From the NCBI RefSeq assembly GCF_042726155.1, contig NZ_JBHXHV010000003.1, positions 62,001 through 126,000 on the forward strand: 64,000 bases of DNA. Reading direction: 5' to 3'. Position numbers and translations under genes: made by a program. The notes beneath the pieces were generated by a model. The model saw only the letters and a list, made by a program, of their open reading frames with translations. It ran no database searches and was not told the DNA's origin. Each line of letters starts with the position of its first letter. The stretch's first letter is position 1. Below are positions 52,606 through 61,154 of this stretch, in pieces. This DNA comes from Leucobacter sp042726155 (GTDB taxonomy: Bacteria; Actinomycetota; Actinomycetes; Actinomycetales; Microbacteriaceae).

Positions 52606-52995
52606 GGGAATGGGCCGGTGAGGCGATCGCGTCGATTCCGGTACTTCGGTAGCGGAATCGCCGAGGAACGTCCGGGCTCCGCAGGGGAGAACGGTGGGTA
52701 ACACCCACCCGGGGCAACCCGCGAGAAAGTGCAACAGAGAGTAGACCGCCCAGCACGGTTCGCCGTGTCGGGTGAGGCTGAAAGGGTGGTGTAAGAGACC
52801 ACCGGCGTTCGTGGTGACACGGGCGGCCAGGTAAACCTCGTTCGGAGCAAGGCCAGACAGAGGATGATGACGCGCCCCGCCGAGTCCTCGGGTAGGCCGC
52901 TAGAGAATGCCGGCAACGGTATTCCGAGAGAGATGATCGTCGCCGATCGGTCCGCCGATCGGAACAGAACCCGGCGTATGATCTGGCCCATTCCC
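52606..52995 (+). ncRNA. rnpB: RNase P RNA, type A
   Basis: Catalytic RNA of RNase P. The ends pair as P1: GGGAATGGGCC (52606-52616) with GGCCCATTCCC (52985-52995). Conserved core blocks are visible: CGAGGAACGTCCGGGCTCC (P4/CR-I side), CGCGAGAAAGTGCAACAGAGAG (CR-II/III region, about 52720-52742), GGTGAGGCTGAAAGGGTG, GGTAAACCTCGTTCGGAGCAAGGCC, and GATGATCGTCGCC-type sequence before P1'. The 390-nt length is typical of high-GC Gram-positive type A RNA. Confidence 0.95.
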
Positions 52996-53007
52996 CTTCA
53001 TACTCTC

Positions 53008-53024
53008 GCCGGGTTCGGCCCGGC
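53008..53024. terminator. Hairpin between rnpB and map
   Basis: GCCGGG (53008-53013)/CCCGGC (53019-53024) lies 13 nt after rnpB and touches the stop codon of convergent map. Short and without a T-run, so only a possible shared terminator. Confidence 0.4.
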
Positions 53025-53893
53025 TACTCAGAAACCGTGAGCAGCTCGAATCCGTCCTCGTGAATCAGGACAGTGTGTTCGAACTGCGCGGTGAGGCTGC
53101 GGTCGCGAGTCGTGACGGTCCAGCCGTCCTCCCACTGGTCCCACTCGTGCGTGCCGAGCGTCAGCATCGGCTCGACCGTAAACACCATGCCAGGGCGAAT
53201 GACGTCGCTGTAGGCGGGGGACGAGTCGTAGTGCGGGATGATGAGTCCGGTGTGGAACGACGAACCGACGCCATGGCCGGTGAAGTCGCGCACGACGCCG
53301 TAGCCGAAGCGCTTGGCATACGTTTCGATGACTCGCCCAATCACGTTCACAGCGCGCCCAGGCTTCGCGGCGCGAATGCCGCGCATCATCGCTTCGTGCG
53401 TGCGCTCGATGAGCTGATCGACCTCTTCGGAAACGACGCCGACACGATAACTGCGGTTCGTGTCGCCGTGGAAGCCGTCGAGGTACGCGGTGACGTCGAC
53501 GTTGACGAGGTCGCCCTCGCGCAGCACCGTGTTGTCCGGGATGCCGTGGCAAATGACCTCGTTCACTGAGGTGCACGACGACGCCGGGAATCCGCGGTAC
53601 CCGAGGGTCGACGGGTACGCGCCGTGAGCGATCACGTATTCGTGCGCGACGCGATCCAGCTCGGCTGTGGTGACGCCGGGACGCACGGCCTCGGCGACGG
53701 CATCGAGGGCCCCCGACGCGATGCGTCCGGCAGCGCGAATGAGTTCGACCTCGGCCGACGTATACGTGTTGTCGCCAACGTAGGCGGGCGGCGCGGCCAA
53801 ACCGACGTAGGGCGGTCGCGCGATTGAAGTCGGCACCGCGCGTGGTGCGGGCCGCGTGCCAGGAATCAAGAATCCGTGTGCGTCGAAGGGCAT
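53024..53893 (-). CDS. map: Type I methionine aminopeptidase
   Basis: 289 aa. Metal ligands lie in NVDVTAYLDGFHGDTNRS (two Asp), TGHGVGSSFHTG (His), FTVEPML (Glu) and TAQFEHTVLIHEDG (Glu). The N-terminal extension of about 40 residues, with a PxxP-rich stretch, is typical of actinobacterial MetAP1 forms with an SH3-ligand-like linker. The ATG is 6 nt after TAGACT (minus strand, 53900-53905), giving a leaderless mRNA. It is convergent with rnpB. Confidence 0.96.
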   Translation of the reverse strand: MPFDAHGFLIPGTRPAPRAVPTSIARPPYVGLAAPPAYVGDNTYTSAEVELIRAAGRIASGALDAVAEAVRPGVTTAELDRVAHEYVIAHGAYPSTLGYRGFPASSCTSVNEVICHGIPDNTVLREGDLVNVDVTAYLDGFHGDTNRSYRVGVVSEEVDQLIERTHEAMMRGIRAAKPGRAVNVIGRVIETYAKRFGYGVVRDFTGHGVGSSFHTGLIIPHYDSSPAYSDVIRPGMVFTVEPMLTLGTHEWDQWEDGWTVTTRDRSLTAQFEHTVLIHEDGFELLTVSE

Positions 53894-53972
53894 GGCTCTA
53901 GTCTAGGAAGTGTGACCGGCTGTTCCGAACGCAGCGGTCGAGAGTGCGCGAACGCGCGAATGGGAGGCCGAC

Positions 53973-54176
53973 ATGGGCAAGCAGGAGTGGGGCATCGACG
54001 ATCCGGCGGAAACCTACTGGTTCAATTCTCGAACGGGTGAGATTGAGGAAGGACCGCAGTCGCTGTCTGTCGATCGTGTCGGCCCGTTTGCAACGCGCGA
54101 GGAGGCGGCTCGCGCCGACGAAATCGTCGCCGAGCGCGCCCGCAAGTGGCGCGAAGAGGAAGCCGCGGAAGACTAG
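53973..54176 (+). CDS. Small SPOR-like hypothetical protein
   Basis: 67 aa, soluble and charged. WFNSRTGEIEEGPQSLSVDRVGPFATREEAARADEIVAERARKW resembles short actinobacterial proteins annotated as SPOR-domain-like next to glnA2; I see no transmembrane or signal segment, so peptidoglycan binding is doubtful. The ATG has a GGGAGG ribosome-binding site. Confidence 0.8.
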   Translation: MGKQEWGIDDPAETYWFNSRTGEIEEGPQSLSVDRVGPFATREEAARADEIVAERARKWREEEAAED

Positions 54177-54182
54177 CCCGCT

Positions 54183-54214
54183 GTAACACGTTTGTTACGG
54201 GCGAGAGATAGTCT
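54183..54214 (+). promoter_or_regulatory. glnA2 promoter region with a GTAAC-N6-GTTAC inverted repeat
   Basis: GTAAC (54183-54187), six bases, GTTAC (54194-54198), then a TAGTCT -10 box (54209-54214). The pair matches two GlnR-type half sites in part; only one pair is seen, unlike the four-site box at glnA1. Confidence 0.5.
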
Positions 54215-54289
54215 GACGTCACCAGCGGAGGCGGATCACGCACAGCGCGTGAGCCCCTGCCGCATGCAGCATCAACGAACGGAGTAGGC

Positions 54290-55627
54290 GTGAGCAAGCA
54301 GCGCGATTTTGTTCTGCGCACCATTGAGGAGCGCGGTGTCAGGTTCGTTCGACTCTGGTTTAGCGATGTCTCTGGCACGCTGAAGTCGGTCGCGCTGGCG
54401 CCCGCCGAGGTCGAGGGCGCTTTCAGCGAGGGGATCGGTTTCGACGGATCCGCCATCGAGGGGCTCACGCGTGCTTACGAGTCCGATTTGCTCGCGGTTC
54501 CCGATCCGTCGACGTTCCAGCTGTTGCCCTGGCGCAGCCAGACTTCTCCGACGGCGCGCATGTTCTGTGACATCAGCACTCCGAACGGCGAGCCGGCAGT
54601 CGCTGACCCGCGCAACGTGCTGAAGCGCACGCTCGCGACCGCGGCCGAGCAGGGGTTTAGCTTCTACACGCACCCCGAGATCGAGTTCTACCTGTTGAAG
54701 TCCAAGGAGTTCGGCGACCGCGGCCCGGTGCCGGTCGATCGCGCGGGCTACTTCGACAACGTTCCGGGAGGCACGGCGCACGACTTCCGCCGTGAGAGTG
54801 TGAACATGCTGGAGGAGCTCGGCATCTCAGTTGAGTTCAGCCATCACGAGGCCGGCCCGGGTCAGAACGAAATCGACCTGCGATACGCCGACGCGCTCAC
54901 CACGGCCGACAACATCATGACGTTCCGCACGGTGGTAAAAGAGGTTGCGATCTCGCAGGGCGTGCATGCGACGTTCATGCCGAAGCCGCTCGCAGGGCAG
55001 CCCGGCTCGGGCATGCACACGCACCTGTCCCTGTTGGAAGGCGACACCAATGCGTTCTACGATCCGGGTGCTCGGTACCAGATATCCCAGACAGGCCGCC
55101 GCTTCATCGCCGGACTGCTGCGCCACGCGCCCGAGATCACCGCGGTAACGAATCAGTACATCAATTCGTACAAGCGGCTCTGGGGCGGTGACGAGGCGCC
55201 GTCATTCGTGAGCTGGGGCCACAACAACCGTTCAGCTCTCGTGCGTGTGCCGATGTACAAGCCCGGGAAGGGCGACGCCGCGCGTGTCGAGTACCGCGGC
55301 ATGGACAGCGCGGTCAACCCGTACCTCGGGTTCTCTATGCTGCTCGCTGCGGGGCTCAAGGGCATTCGGGAAGAATACGAACTGCCGCCCGAGGCTGAGA
55401 ACAATGTCTGGGCGCTCAGCGACGGCGAACGTCGTGCGATGGGCTTCGACCCGTTGCCCGCGAGCCTCGACCACGCGCTCGCGGTCATGGAACGTTCGGA
55501 ACTCGTCGCTGAGACGCTGGGGGAGCAGGTGTTCGCCTACTTTATTCGCGACAAGCGTCGCGAGGTTGCCGAATACCACAGCCAGGTGACGCCGTACGAG
55601 CTGTCATCGATGCTCGACACCATCTGA
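54290..55627 (+). CDS. glnA2: Glutamine synthetase, GlnA2 type
   Basis: 445 aa, GSI-alpha-like and the same length as M. tuberculosis GlnA2, which also precedes glnE. Beta-Grasp N-domain (FVRLWFSDVSGTLKSVAL; GIGFDGSAIEG) and catalytic domain motifs (EIEFYLL, HHEAGPGQNEID, GSGMHTHLSL, YRGMDSAVNPYL). The region that carries the adenylylation tyrosine in GSI-beta enzymes reads NNVWALSDGERRAMGF here, with no tyrosine, so GlnE probably does not modify it. The leader is about 70 nt. Confidence 0.93.
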   Translation: MSKQRDFVLRTIEERGVRFVRLWFSDVSGTLKSVALAPAEVEGAFSEGIGFDGSAIEGLTRAYESDLLAVPDPSTFQLLPWRSQTSPTARMFCDISTPNGEPAVADPRNVLKRTLATAAEQGFSFYTHPEIEFYLLKSKEFGDRGPVPVDRAGYFDNVPGGTAHDFRRESVNMLEELGISVEFSHHEAGPGQNEIDLRYADALTTADNIMTFRTVVKEVAISQGVHATFMPKPLAGQPGSGMHTHLSLLEGDTNAFYDPGARYQISQTGRRFIAGLLRHAPEITAVTNQYINSYKRLWGGDEAPSFVSWGHNNRSALVRVPMYKPGKGDAARVEYRGMDSAVNPYLGFSMLLAAGLKGIREEYELPPEAENNVWALSDGERRAMGFDPLPASLDHALAVMERSELVAETLGEQVFAYFIRDKRREVAEYHSQVTPYELSSMLDTI

Positions 55628-55710
55628 GTGACGCTGGGCGGCTATGCGGAAGGGGTGGATCGCGCTCCAGCGTGCTGCCCCGACACTCGAGACACGTCTA
55701 GTCTGGACAA

Positions 55711-58700
55711 ATGGCACGCGAGCATTCCACCGTCACGCTTTCGGAGATCGCACGGGCGGGGTTTCATGACCTTGGCGGATCCCGCGACGCGCTCACAGAG
55801 CTCGCGGATGGGCTGGGTCAGCCCATTCCGCCTCTGCTCGCAAGCCTCGCTACTGCGGCGGACCCCGACGCTGCGCTGCAGTGCGCGCGACGTCTCGCAG
55901 AGCAGCACCGTGAGCTGCTAGCGGCAATCGACTTCGACGATTTCGCGAGGTTCTGTGTGCTTGCGGGTGCCTCGCCGGCGCTCGGTGATTTCTTCACGCG
56001 GCACCCGGCGCGGCTTCCCGAGATCTTGCACGAGGGTGGCTCCGTCGTGTCAGCGGCCCACGCGCTCGAAGAAATGATCGTGGCTGTTCGCGATCCGGAG
56101 ACGGGCGAGCCCCTCGTCGCTGAAGCGGGGTGGATCGCACTTCGATCTCGCTACCGGGAACTGCTCGCGCAGCTCATGCTGTTCGATCTGCAAGAGGGTC
56201 GCGCGGGCCGCGCCACCGAGGTGTTCGAGGCCGTGGCAGAGTCACTGTCTGGGCTCGCAGCGGCGGCGATTGAAGCCTCACTGATCGTCGCGCGCGCGTC
56301 GATTGCGGCGGGAGTTTCAGGCCCGCAGATCGCGCCCGAGCGACTCGAAGCGGCGCGACTCGGCATCATCGCAATGGGCAAATGCGGCGCGGGTGAGTTG
56401 AACGTGGTCTCTGACGTCGACGTCATCTTTGTCGTGCAGAGTGCCGACAGCGAGGTGCTCGATGATGATGGCCTGATCCGCCTCGGCACCCGGCTCGCGA
56501 GCGAAGTCATGCGGGGCATTCACGACCCGGCGATCGAACCGCCGCTGTGGCAGCTCGACGCGAACCTCCGGCCCGAGGGGCGGCACGGCCCGCTCGTGCG
56601 CACGCTCGGGTCAATGCGCAACTACTACGACCGCTGGGCGAAGGCGTGGGAATTTCAGGCCCTGCTGAAGGCGCGGCCGCTCGCCGGCGACCTGGAACTC
56701 GCGGGTGAGTTCGTCGAGCAGACCCGGGCACTCGTGTGGGCGTCGTCGTCTCGAGAGGACTTTGTCGGGTCTGTGCAGCGCATGCGTGAGCGCGTGACCG
56801 AGCACATCTCCGACGGTGAGCTCGAAGTGCAGCTCAAGCTCGGCCCGGGCGGTTTGCGCGACATCGAATTTAGTGCGCAGCTGCTGCAACTGGTGCACGG
56901 GCAATATGATGATCGGTTGTACGTTGCCGGTACGTTGCCAGCGCTCCGGGCGCTCGTCGACGGGGGCTACATTGCGCGAAGCGATGGCGAGAATCTTGCC
57001 GCCGACTATCGCTTTCTACGCGTGCTTGAGCACCGCCTCCAACTGCGCGAGCTGCGTCGTACCGCGATTATGCCCACCGACGAAGACGAGCTGCGCGTGC
57101 TGGCGCGCGCGAGTGGCCTGGCGGCGACCGGAGTCGAGCTCTCTTCGCGCTGGGCGGCGACAAAGCGCGAGGTGCGAAAACTTCACCTCAAGATTTTCTA
57201 CGCGCCGCTGTTGAGTGCGGTGGCGTCGCTGCCTGAGGAAGAGCTCGTGCTCGGCAGCGACGAGGCCCGAGCCCGTCTCGCCAGCGTGGGTTTCCGCGAC
57301 CCTGACGGGGCGATGCGGCACATGGCGGCGCTGACGCGGGGCACCTCACGACGCGCGATGATTCAGCGCAATCTGATGCCCGTGCTGTTGCAGTGGCTCT
57401 CGGATGGCACGGACCCCGACTTCGGCCTCTTGGCATTTCGGCGCGTCAGCGAGGCGAACCTTGAGACCCCGTGGTACCTGCGCCTGTTGCGCGACGGAAC
57501 GGAGGCAGCTGAGCGGCTGACGCGCGTACTCGCGAACTCTCGCTACGCGGCTGAACTGCTTGAATCGATCCCGGAGGCGGTCGCTTGGCTTGAGCGCGAT
57601 GCGTCACTGCAGCCGATGCAGCTGCAGGCGCTGTTCGAGGAGATGCGCGCGATCGCGTCGCGCCGGGCGGGCATTGATTCGGCCGCGACCGCGCTGCGCG
57701 CCGTGCACCGGAGAGAGGTGCTGCGCCTCGCGATGGGCAGGGTGGTCGGCGTGATCGACGACGCAGCGGTGGCGGCGGGTCTCGATGCGGCCCACACCGC
57801 GCTGCTCGACGCGCTGCTGCTCGCGGTGCGCGGCGGTACCGCGCCGTATGGTGCAGTGCCGGATCCCGCTGCTGCCGTGCCGGGAAGTCTCGTGCCGGGC
57901 GGCGGCGTGCCGAGCGAAACCGGTGTCGTGGGCTCGGTCGTGGGGGAGGCACCGCTCTCACTTGAACTCGCGCTGATCGGCATGGGGCGCTACGGCGGTC
58001 GCGAACTCGGTTTCGCATCGGACATCGACCTGATCGCGGTGTACCGTGCGCCCGAGGGAGTTAGCGCCGAGCGAGCGGCGAAGGAAGCGACTCGGCTCAT
58101 CTCCGAGCTGCGCCGAGCGGTCGCCGACCCGCGCTTCCCCGTCGATCTTGATTTTGATCTGCGCCCGGAGGGGAAGAACGGCCCGATCGCCCGAAGCATT
58201 GACGCGTATCGCGCGTACTACGCACGCTGGTCGGTGACGTGGGAGGCTCAGGCGCTGCTGCGAGCTCGACCGGTAGCCGGGGATGCGCAGCTCGGTGCGG
58301 ACTTCGTGGCCCTCGCTGACGAGATCAGGTATCCGCCGCACTTCGGCGATGAGCAGGTGCGGGAGGTGCGGCGGATCAAGGCGCGCGTGGAGGCCGAACG
58401 ATTGCCTCGGGGCGCTGACCCGAAGCGGCACCTCAAGCTGGGCCCGGGCGGCATCAGCGACGTCGAGTGGCTCGTGCAGCTGTTGCAGTTGCAGGCGGGA
58501 GCACAGCACCCGGATCTGCGCACGGTGTCGACCGTCGCTGCGCTGCGCGCGGCCGGCGCGAACGATTTGCTCGCACTTGACGAGGTGGAGCACCTGCTCG
58601 ATTCCTGGCGGTTCGCGAGCCAGGCGCGTACCGCCGTGAAGCTGTGGTCTGGTCGGGCTTCCGATTCTTTGCCGACAGACTGGCACGACCTCGCCGGCAT

Positions 58701-58839
58701 CGCGGGGGTACTGGGGCTGTCGCGCACCCACACGTCGGAACTTGAAGAACGCTGGTTCGCCGTGTCACGCCGGGCGCGCGCCGTGTTTGAGCGGGAATTT
58801 TTCGGCTACGACGACGACGCACGCTTTCCGCAGCGATAG
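55711..58839 (+). CDS. glnE: Bifunctional glutamine synthetase adenylyltransferase/adenylyl-removing enzyme
   Basis: 1042 aa. Two nucleotidyltransferase domains: the N-terminal deadenylylase GMGKCGAGELNVVSDVDVIFV (about 220-240) and the C-terminal adenylylase GMGRYGGRELGFASDIDLIAVY (about 757-778), each followed by a PII-uridylyl-transferase-like helical domain (LKLGPGGLRDIEF; LKLGPGGISDVEW). A Pro/Gly-rich insert (about 708-750) links the halves. The ATG is 6 nt after TAGTCT (55699-55704), giving a leaderless mRNA. Its target is GlnA1 encoded at 59555-60979. Confidence 0.96.
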   Translation: MAREHSTVTLSEIARAGFHDLGGSRDALTELADGLGQPIPPLLASLATAADPDAALQCARRLAEQHRELLAAIDFDDFARFCVLAGASPALGDFFTRHPARLPEILHEGGSVVSAAHALEEMIVAVRDPETGEPLVAEAGWIALRSRYRELLAQLMLFDLQEGRAGRATEVFEAVAESLSGLAAAAIEASLIVARASIAAGVSGPQIAPERLEAARLGIIAMGKCGAGELNVVSDVDVIFVVQSADSEVLDDDGLIRLGTRLASEVMRGIHDPAIEPPLWQLDANLRPEGRHGPLVRTLGSMRNYYDRWAKAWEFQALLKARPLAGDLELAGEFVEQTRALVWASSSREDFVGSVQRMRERVTEHISDGELEVQLKLGPGGLRDIEFSAQLLQLVHGQYDDRLYVAGTLPALRALVDGGYIARSDGENLAADYRFLRVLEHRLQLRELRRTAIMPTDEDELRVLARASGLAATGVELSSRWAATKREVRKLHLKIFYAPLLSAVASLPEEELVLGSDEARARLASVGFRDPDGAMRHMAALTRGTSRRAMIQRNLMPVLLQWLSDGTDPDFGLLAFRRVSEANLETPWYLRLLRDGTEAAERLTRVLANSRYAAELLESIPEAVAWLERDASLQPMQLQALFEEMRAIASRRAGIDSAATALRAVHRREVLRLAMGRVVGVIDDAAVAAGLDAAHTALLDALLLAVRGGTAPYGAVPDPAAAVPGSLVPGGGVPSETGVVGSVVGEAPLSLELALIGMGRYGGRELGFASDIDLIAVYRAPEGVSAERAAKEATRLISELRRAVADPRFPVDLDFDLRPEGKNGPIARSIDAYRAYYARWSVTWEAQALLRARPVAGDAQLGADFVALADEIRYPPHFGDEQVREVRRIKARVEAERLPRGADPKRHLKLGPGGISDVEWLVQLLQLQAGAQHPDLRTVSTVAALRAAGANDLLALDEVEHLLDSWRFASQARTAVKLWSGRASDSLPTDWHDLAGIAGVLGLSRTHTSELEERWFAVSRRARAVFEREFFGYDDDARFPQR

Positions 58840-58910
58840 ATACGCAATATTCGGACGCTGTTCACCGAAAACGCTCGCGGAAAACGTTATTCAAGCGTAA
58901 TCTGATTGTT

Positions 58911-58988
58911 ATGCAGTATTTGCAAAGGTTCCTCGAGGCGCTGCTCGCTGAAGACGGCGCTGAGTTCGAGGACGAACTCGAGTCCTAG
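58911..58988 (+). CDS. Possible 25-aa leaderless small protein
   Basis: ATG...TAG encoding MQYLQRFLEALLAEDGAEFE and then DELES; an amphipathic helix with a strongly acidic end. TAATCT (58898-58903) ends 7 nt before the ATG, the same spacing as at the leaderless genes here, and a 9-bp hairpin follows 12 nt after the stop. The upstream 70 bp are AT-rich for this genome. Too short for codon statistics; function unknown. Confidence 0.45.
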   Translation: MQYLQRFLEALLAEDGAEFEDELES

Positions 58989-59000
58989 TCCCTTCGATCC

Positions 59001-59022
59001 GGTGCGACGACGCCGTCGCACC
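59001..59022. terminator. Hairpin after the 25-aa ORF
   Basis: Perfect 9-bp stem GGTGCGACG (59001-59009)/CGTCGCACC (59014-59022) with a 4-nt loop, located between convergent genes. No T-run on the plus side. Confidence 0.55.
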
Positions 59023-59044
59023 GCTGGAGTGTGCCCCGCTCGCG

Positions 59045-59440
59045 TCAGCGAGGAGGCATTTGTAGTCGCGACAGCAGTGCCTCGCGAAGCACCACGGCGT
59101 GATTCGTCGCTTCATTGCGGGCGCCGTAGACAAGCGTGAGGCGAGAATGTTCGCGTGCCAGGTCGACGAGACGTTCCAGTGCATCGGCGGCGGGAGCCTG
59201 CTCAAGTTCGCGTTGATATTCGACAGTGAACCGCGCGAAATGGCTGGGCTTGTCCGCGTCGGCGTCTGCGTGCCAACGCTGGCGAAGATCAGTGCTCGGG
59301 GCCGCCTCCTTCGCCCAAGAATCGAGTGCGGCGCGATCCTTCGAGACACCTCTCGGCCACAGCCTGTCGACCAATACACGAGCGCCATCGGTCGGGCTCG
59401 CAGCTTCATAGACGCGTTTTAAGTGGATCTCGGTGGTCAT
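59045..59440 (-). CDS. DUF488 family protein (YeaO-like)
   Basis: 131 aa. IHLKRVYEAASPTDGARVLVDRLWPRGVSK and LTLVYGARNEATNHAVVLREAL are the conserved blocks of DUF488/YeaO proteins, of unknown biochemical function. The ATG has a GAGGAGCG ribosome-binding site. It lies downstream of glnA1 on the same strand, but a terminator hairpin separates them, so it probably has its own promoter. Confidence 0.92.
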   Translation of the reverse strand: MTTEIHLKRVYEAASPTDGARVLVDRLWPRGVSKDRAALDSWAKEAAPSTDLRQRWHADADADKPSHFARFTVEYQRELEQAPAADALERLVDLAREHSRLTLVYGARNEATNHAVVLREALLSRLQMPPR

Positions 59441-59494
59441 CGATCGCTCCTCAATAAAGATTTCGTCGTGCCCACCCGCTCACAGTTATAGCAA

Positions 59495-59529
59495 AGCGCC
59501 CCTCTCGGTGCGAAACCAGGAGGGGCGCT
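59495..59529 (-). terminator. glnA1 terminator
   Basis: A perfect 10-bp stem, AGCGCCCCTC/GAGGGGCGCT (59495-59504 with 59520-59529), 26 nt beyond the glnA1 stop; on the minus strand it is followed by TTGC. It also flanks the start of the DUF488 gene. Confidence 0.75.
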
Positions 59530-59554
59530 GTGCCGTTACGAGTGAGCGACGTGA

Positions 59555-60979
59555 TTACACGCCGTAGTAGAGCTCGAACTCGAAGGGGTGCGGACGCAGT
59601 GCCATCGGGGCGAGCTCATACTCGCGCTTGTAAGACACCCAGGTCTCAATGAGCTCTTCGGTGAAGACGCCGCCCTCGAGCAGGAACTGGTGGTCGCCCT
59701 CAAGCGCGGTGAGCGCCTCTTCGAGCGAACCGGGCACCTGCGGGATGTTCTTCGCTTCCTCCGGGGGAAGCTCGTAGAGATCCTTGTCGATGGGGTCCAT
59801 GGGCTCAATACGGTTGCGAATGCCGTCGAGGCCAGCCATCATCTGCGCCGCGAACGCGAGGTACGGGTTACCCGATGCGTCGGGGGCGCGGAACTCGATG
59901 CGCTTGGCCTTCGGGTTCGATCCGGTGAGCGGGATGCGCACAGCAGCCGAACGGTTGCCTGCCGAGTAGGCGAGGTTCACCGGCGCTTCGTAGCCCTTGA
60001 CCAGGCGACGGTAGCTGTTGATCGTCGGGTTCGTGAACGCGAGCAGCGCGGGCGCGTGGTGCAGGATCCCGCCGATGTACCAGCGAGCAATGTCAGAGAG
60101 CTGCGCGTAGCCGTTCTCGTCGTAGAAAAGGGGCTCGCCGCCCTTCCAGAGCGACATGTGGGTGTGCATGCCCGAACCGTTGTCACCGAAAACCGGCTTC
60201 GGCATGAACGTTGCGGTCTTGCCCCACAGCTCTGCGGTGTTCTTTACGACGTACTTGAACTTAAGCACGTCGTCGGCTGCCTTGACGAGCGTGTCGAAGC
60301 GGTAGTTGATCTCCGCCTGACCGGGAGCACCGACCTCGTGGTGTGAACGCTCGAGCTGGAGCCCAGCTTCGATGAGTCGGAGCGAGATGTCGTCGCGCAG
60401 ATCCGCCTGCTTGTCGACGGGGGAGACCGGGAAGTAGCCGCCCTTTTCGTGGGTCGTGTTGCCGAGGTTGCCGCCCTCGATTTCGCGCGCCGAGTTCCAG
60501 CTCGCTTCTTCCGAATCGATCTCGTACATGGTGCGGCGCGGAGTGGTTTCGTACCGTACCGAATCGAGAATGTAGAACTCAGCTTCGGGCGCGAAGAACG
60601 CGGTGTCGGCGACGCCGGTCGAGGCGAGGTACTGCTCCGCCTTCTTCGCGATCTGACGCGGGTCCTTCGAATAGATCTCGCCGGTGCGTGGGTTGAAGAT
60701 GTCGCAGATCACGATCAGCGTGCGCTCAGCGCGGAACTGGTCGAGGTAGGCCGTCGAGACATCGGGGATGAGCTGCATGTCTGACTCGGCGATGCCGGCA
60801 AACCCGCGGATCGAGGAACCGTCGAACATCTGACCGATTTCGAAGAACTCGAGGTCGACCGTGGCAGCGGGGATGTTGAAGTGCTGCTGGACGCCCGGCA
60901 GATCGGTGAAACGGATGTCGACAAACTTCACGTCGGTTTCCTTGATGAAGTCGATGACTTCCTGCGGGGTGGTGAACAT
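59555..60979 (-). CDS. glnA: Glutamine synthetase type I (GlnA1, adenylylatable)
   Basis: 474 aa GSI-beta enzyme, the main ammonium-assimilating glutamine synthetase. N-domain GVQQHFNIP, GQMFDGSSIRGF; catalytic motifs APEAEFYILD, EVGAPGQAEINYRF, FGDNGSGMHTHMSLW, NPTINSYRRLVKGYEAPV, RIEFRAPDASGNPYLAF. The adenylylation tyrosine is Y402 in DLYELPPEE, the GlnE target. The ATG at 60979 has a GAGGAGC ribosome-binding site. Upstream, a four-half-site GlnR-type box (61060-61097) suggests nitrogen control. Confidence 0.97.
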   Translation of the reverse strand: MFTTPQEVIDFIKETDVKFVDIRFTDLPGVQQHFNIPAATVDLEFFEIGQMFDGSSIRGFAGIAESDMQLIPDVSTAYLDQFRAERTLIVICDIFNPRTGEIYSKDPRQIAKKAEQYLASTGVADTAFFAPEAEFYILDSVRYETTPRRTMYEIDSEEASWNSAREIEGGNLGNTTHEKGGYFPVSPVDKQADLRDDISLRLIEAGLQLERSHHEVGAPGQAEINYRFDTLVKAADDVLKFKYVVKNTAELWGKTATFMPKPVFGDNGSGMHTHMSLWKGGEPLFYDENGYAQLSDIARWYIGGILHHAPALLAFTNPTINSYRRLVKGYEAPVNLAYSAGNRSAAVRIPLTGSNPKAKRIEFRAPDASGNPYLAFAAQMMAGLDGIRNRIEPMDPIDKDLYELPPEEAKNIPQVPGSLEEALTALEGDHQFLLEGGVFTEELIETWVSYKREYELAPMALRPHPFEFELYYGV

Positions 60980-61043
60980 TCTGCTCCTCGGGTTCATTTC
61001 GGCCGCGGATATCGGATCTTCACCGCGCCGATCGTGTGCCTCC

Positions 61044-61097
61044 ACCTTACTTCAGCATGATTTCAGAACCGTGAGTTCAGTGTTTCGCGAGTGTTAC
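61044..61097 (-). promoter_or_regulatory. glnA1 promoter with a GlnR-type box
   Basis: On the minus strand, half sites GTAAC (61097-61093), GAAAC (61086-61082), CTCAC (61075-61071) and GAAAT (61064-61060) are each separated by exactly 6 bp, matching the actinobacterial GlnR pattern gTnAc-n6-GaAAc repeated. TAAGGT (61049-61044) follows as -10 box, placing the box centre near -41. Confidence 0.75.
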
Positions 61098-61154
61098 GGC
61101 AAGTGCACCGTGTGATACGGGACCAAGCCGCGAGAAGGTTCGGTGAAATCGGCG

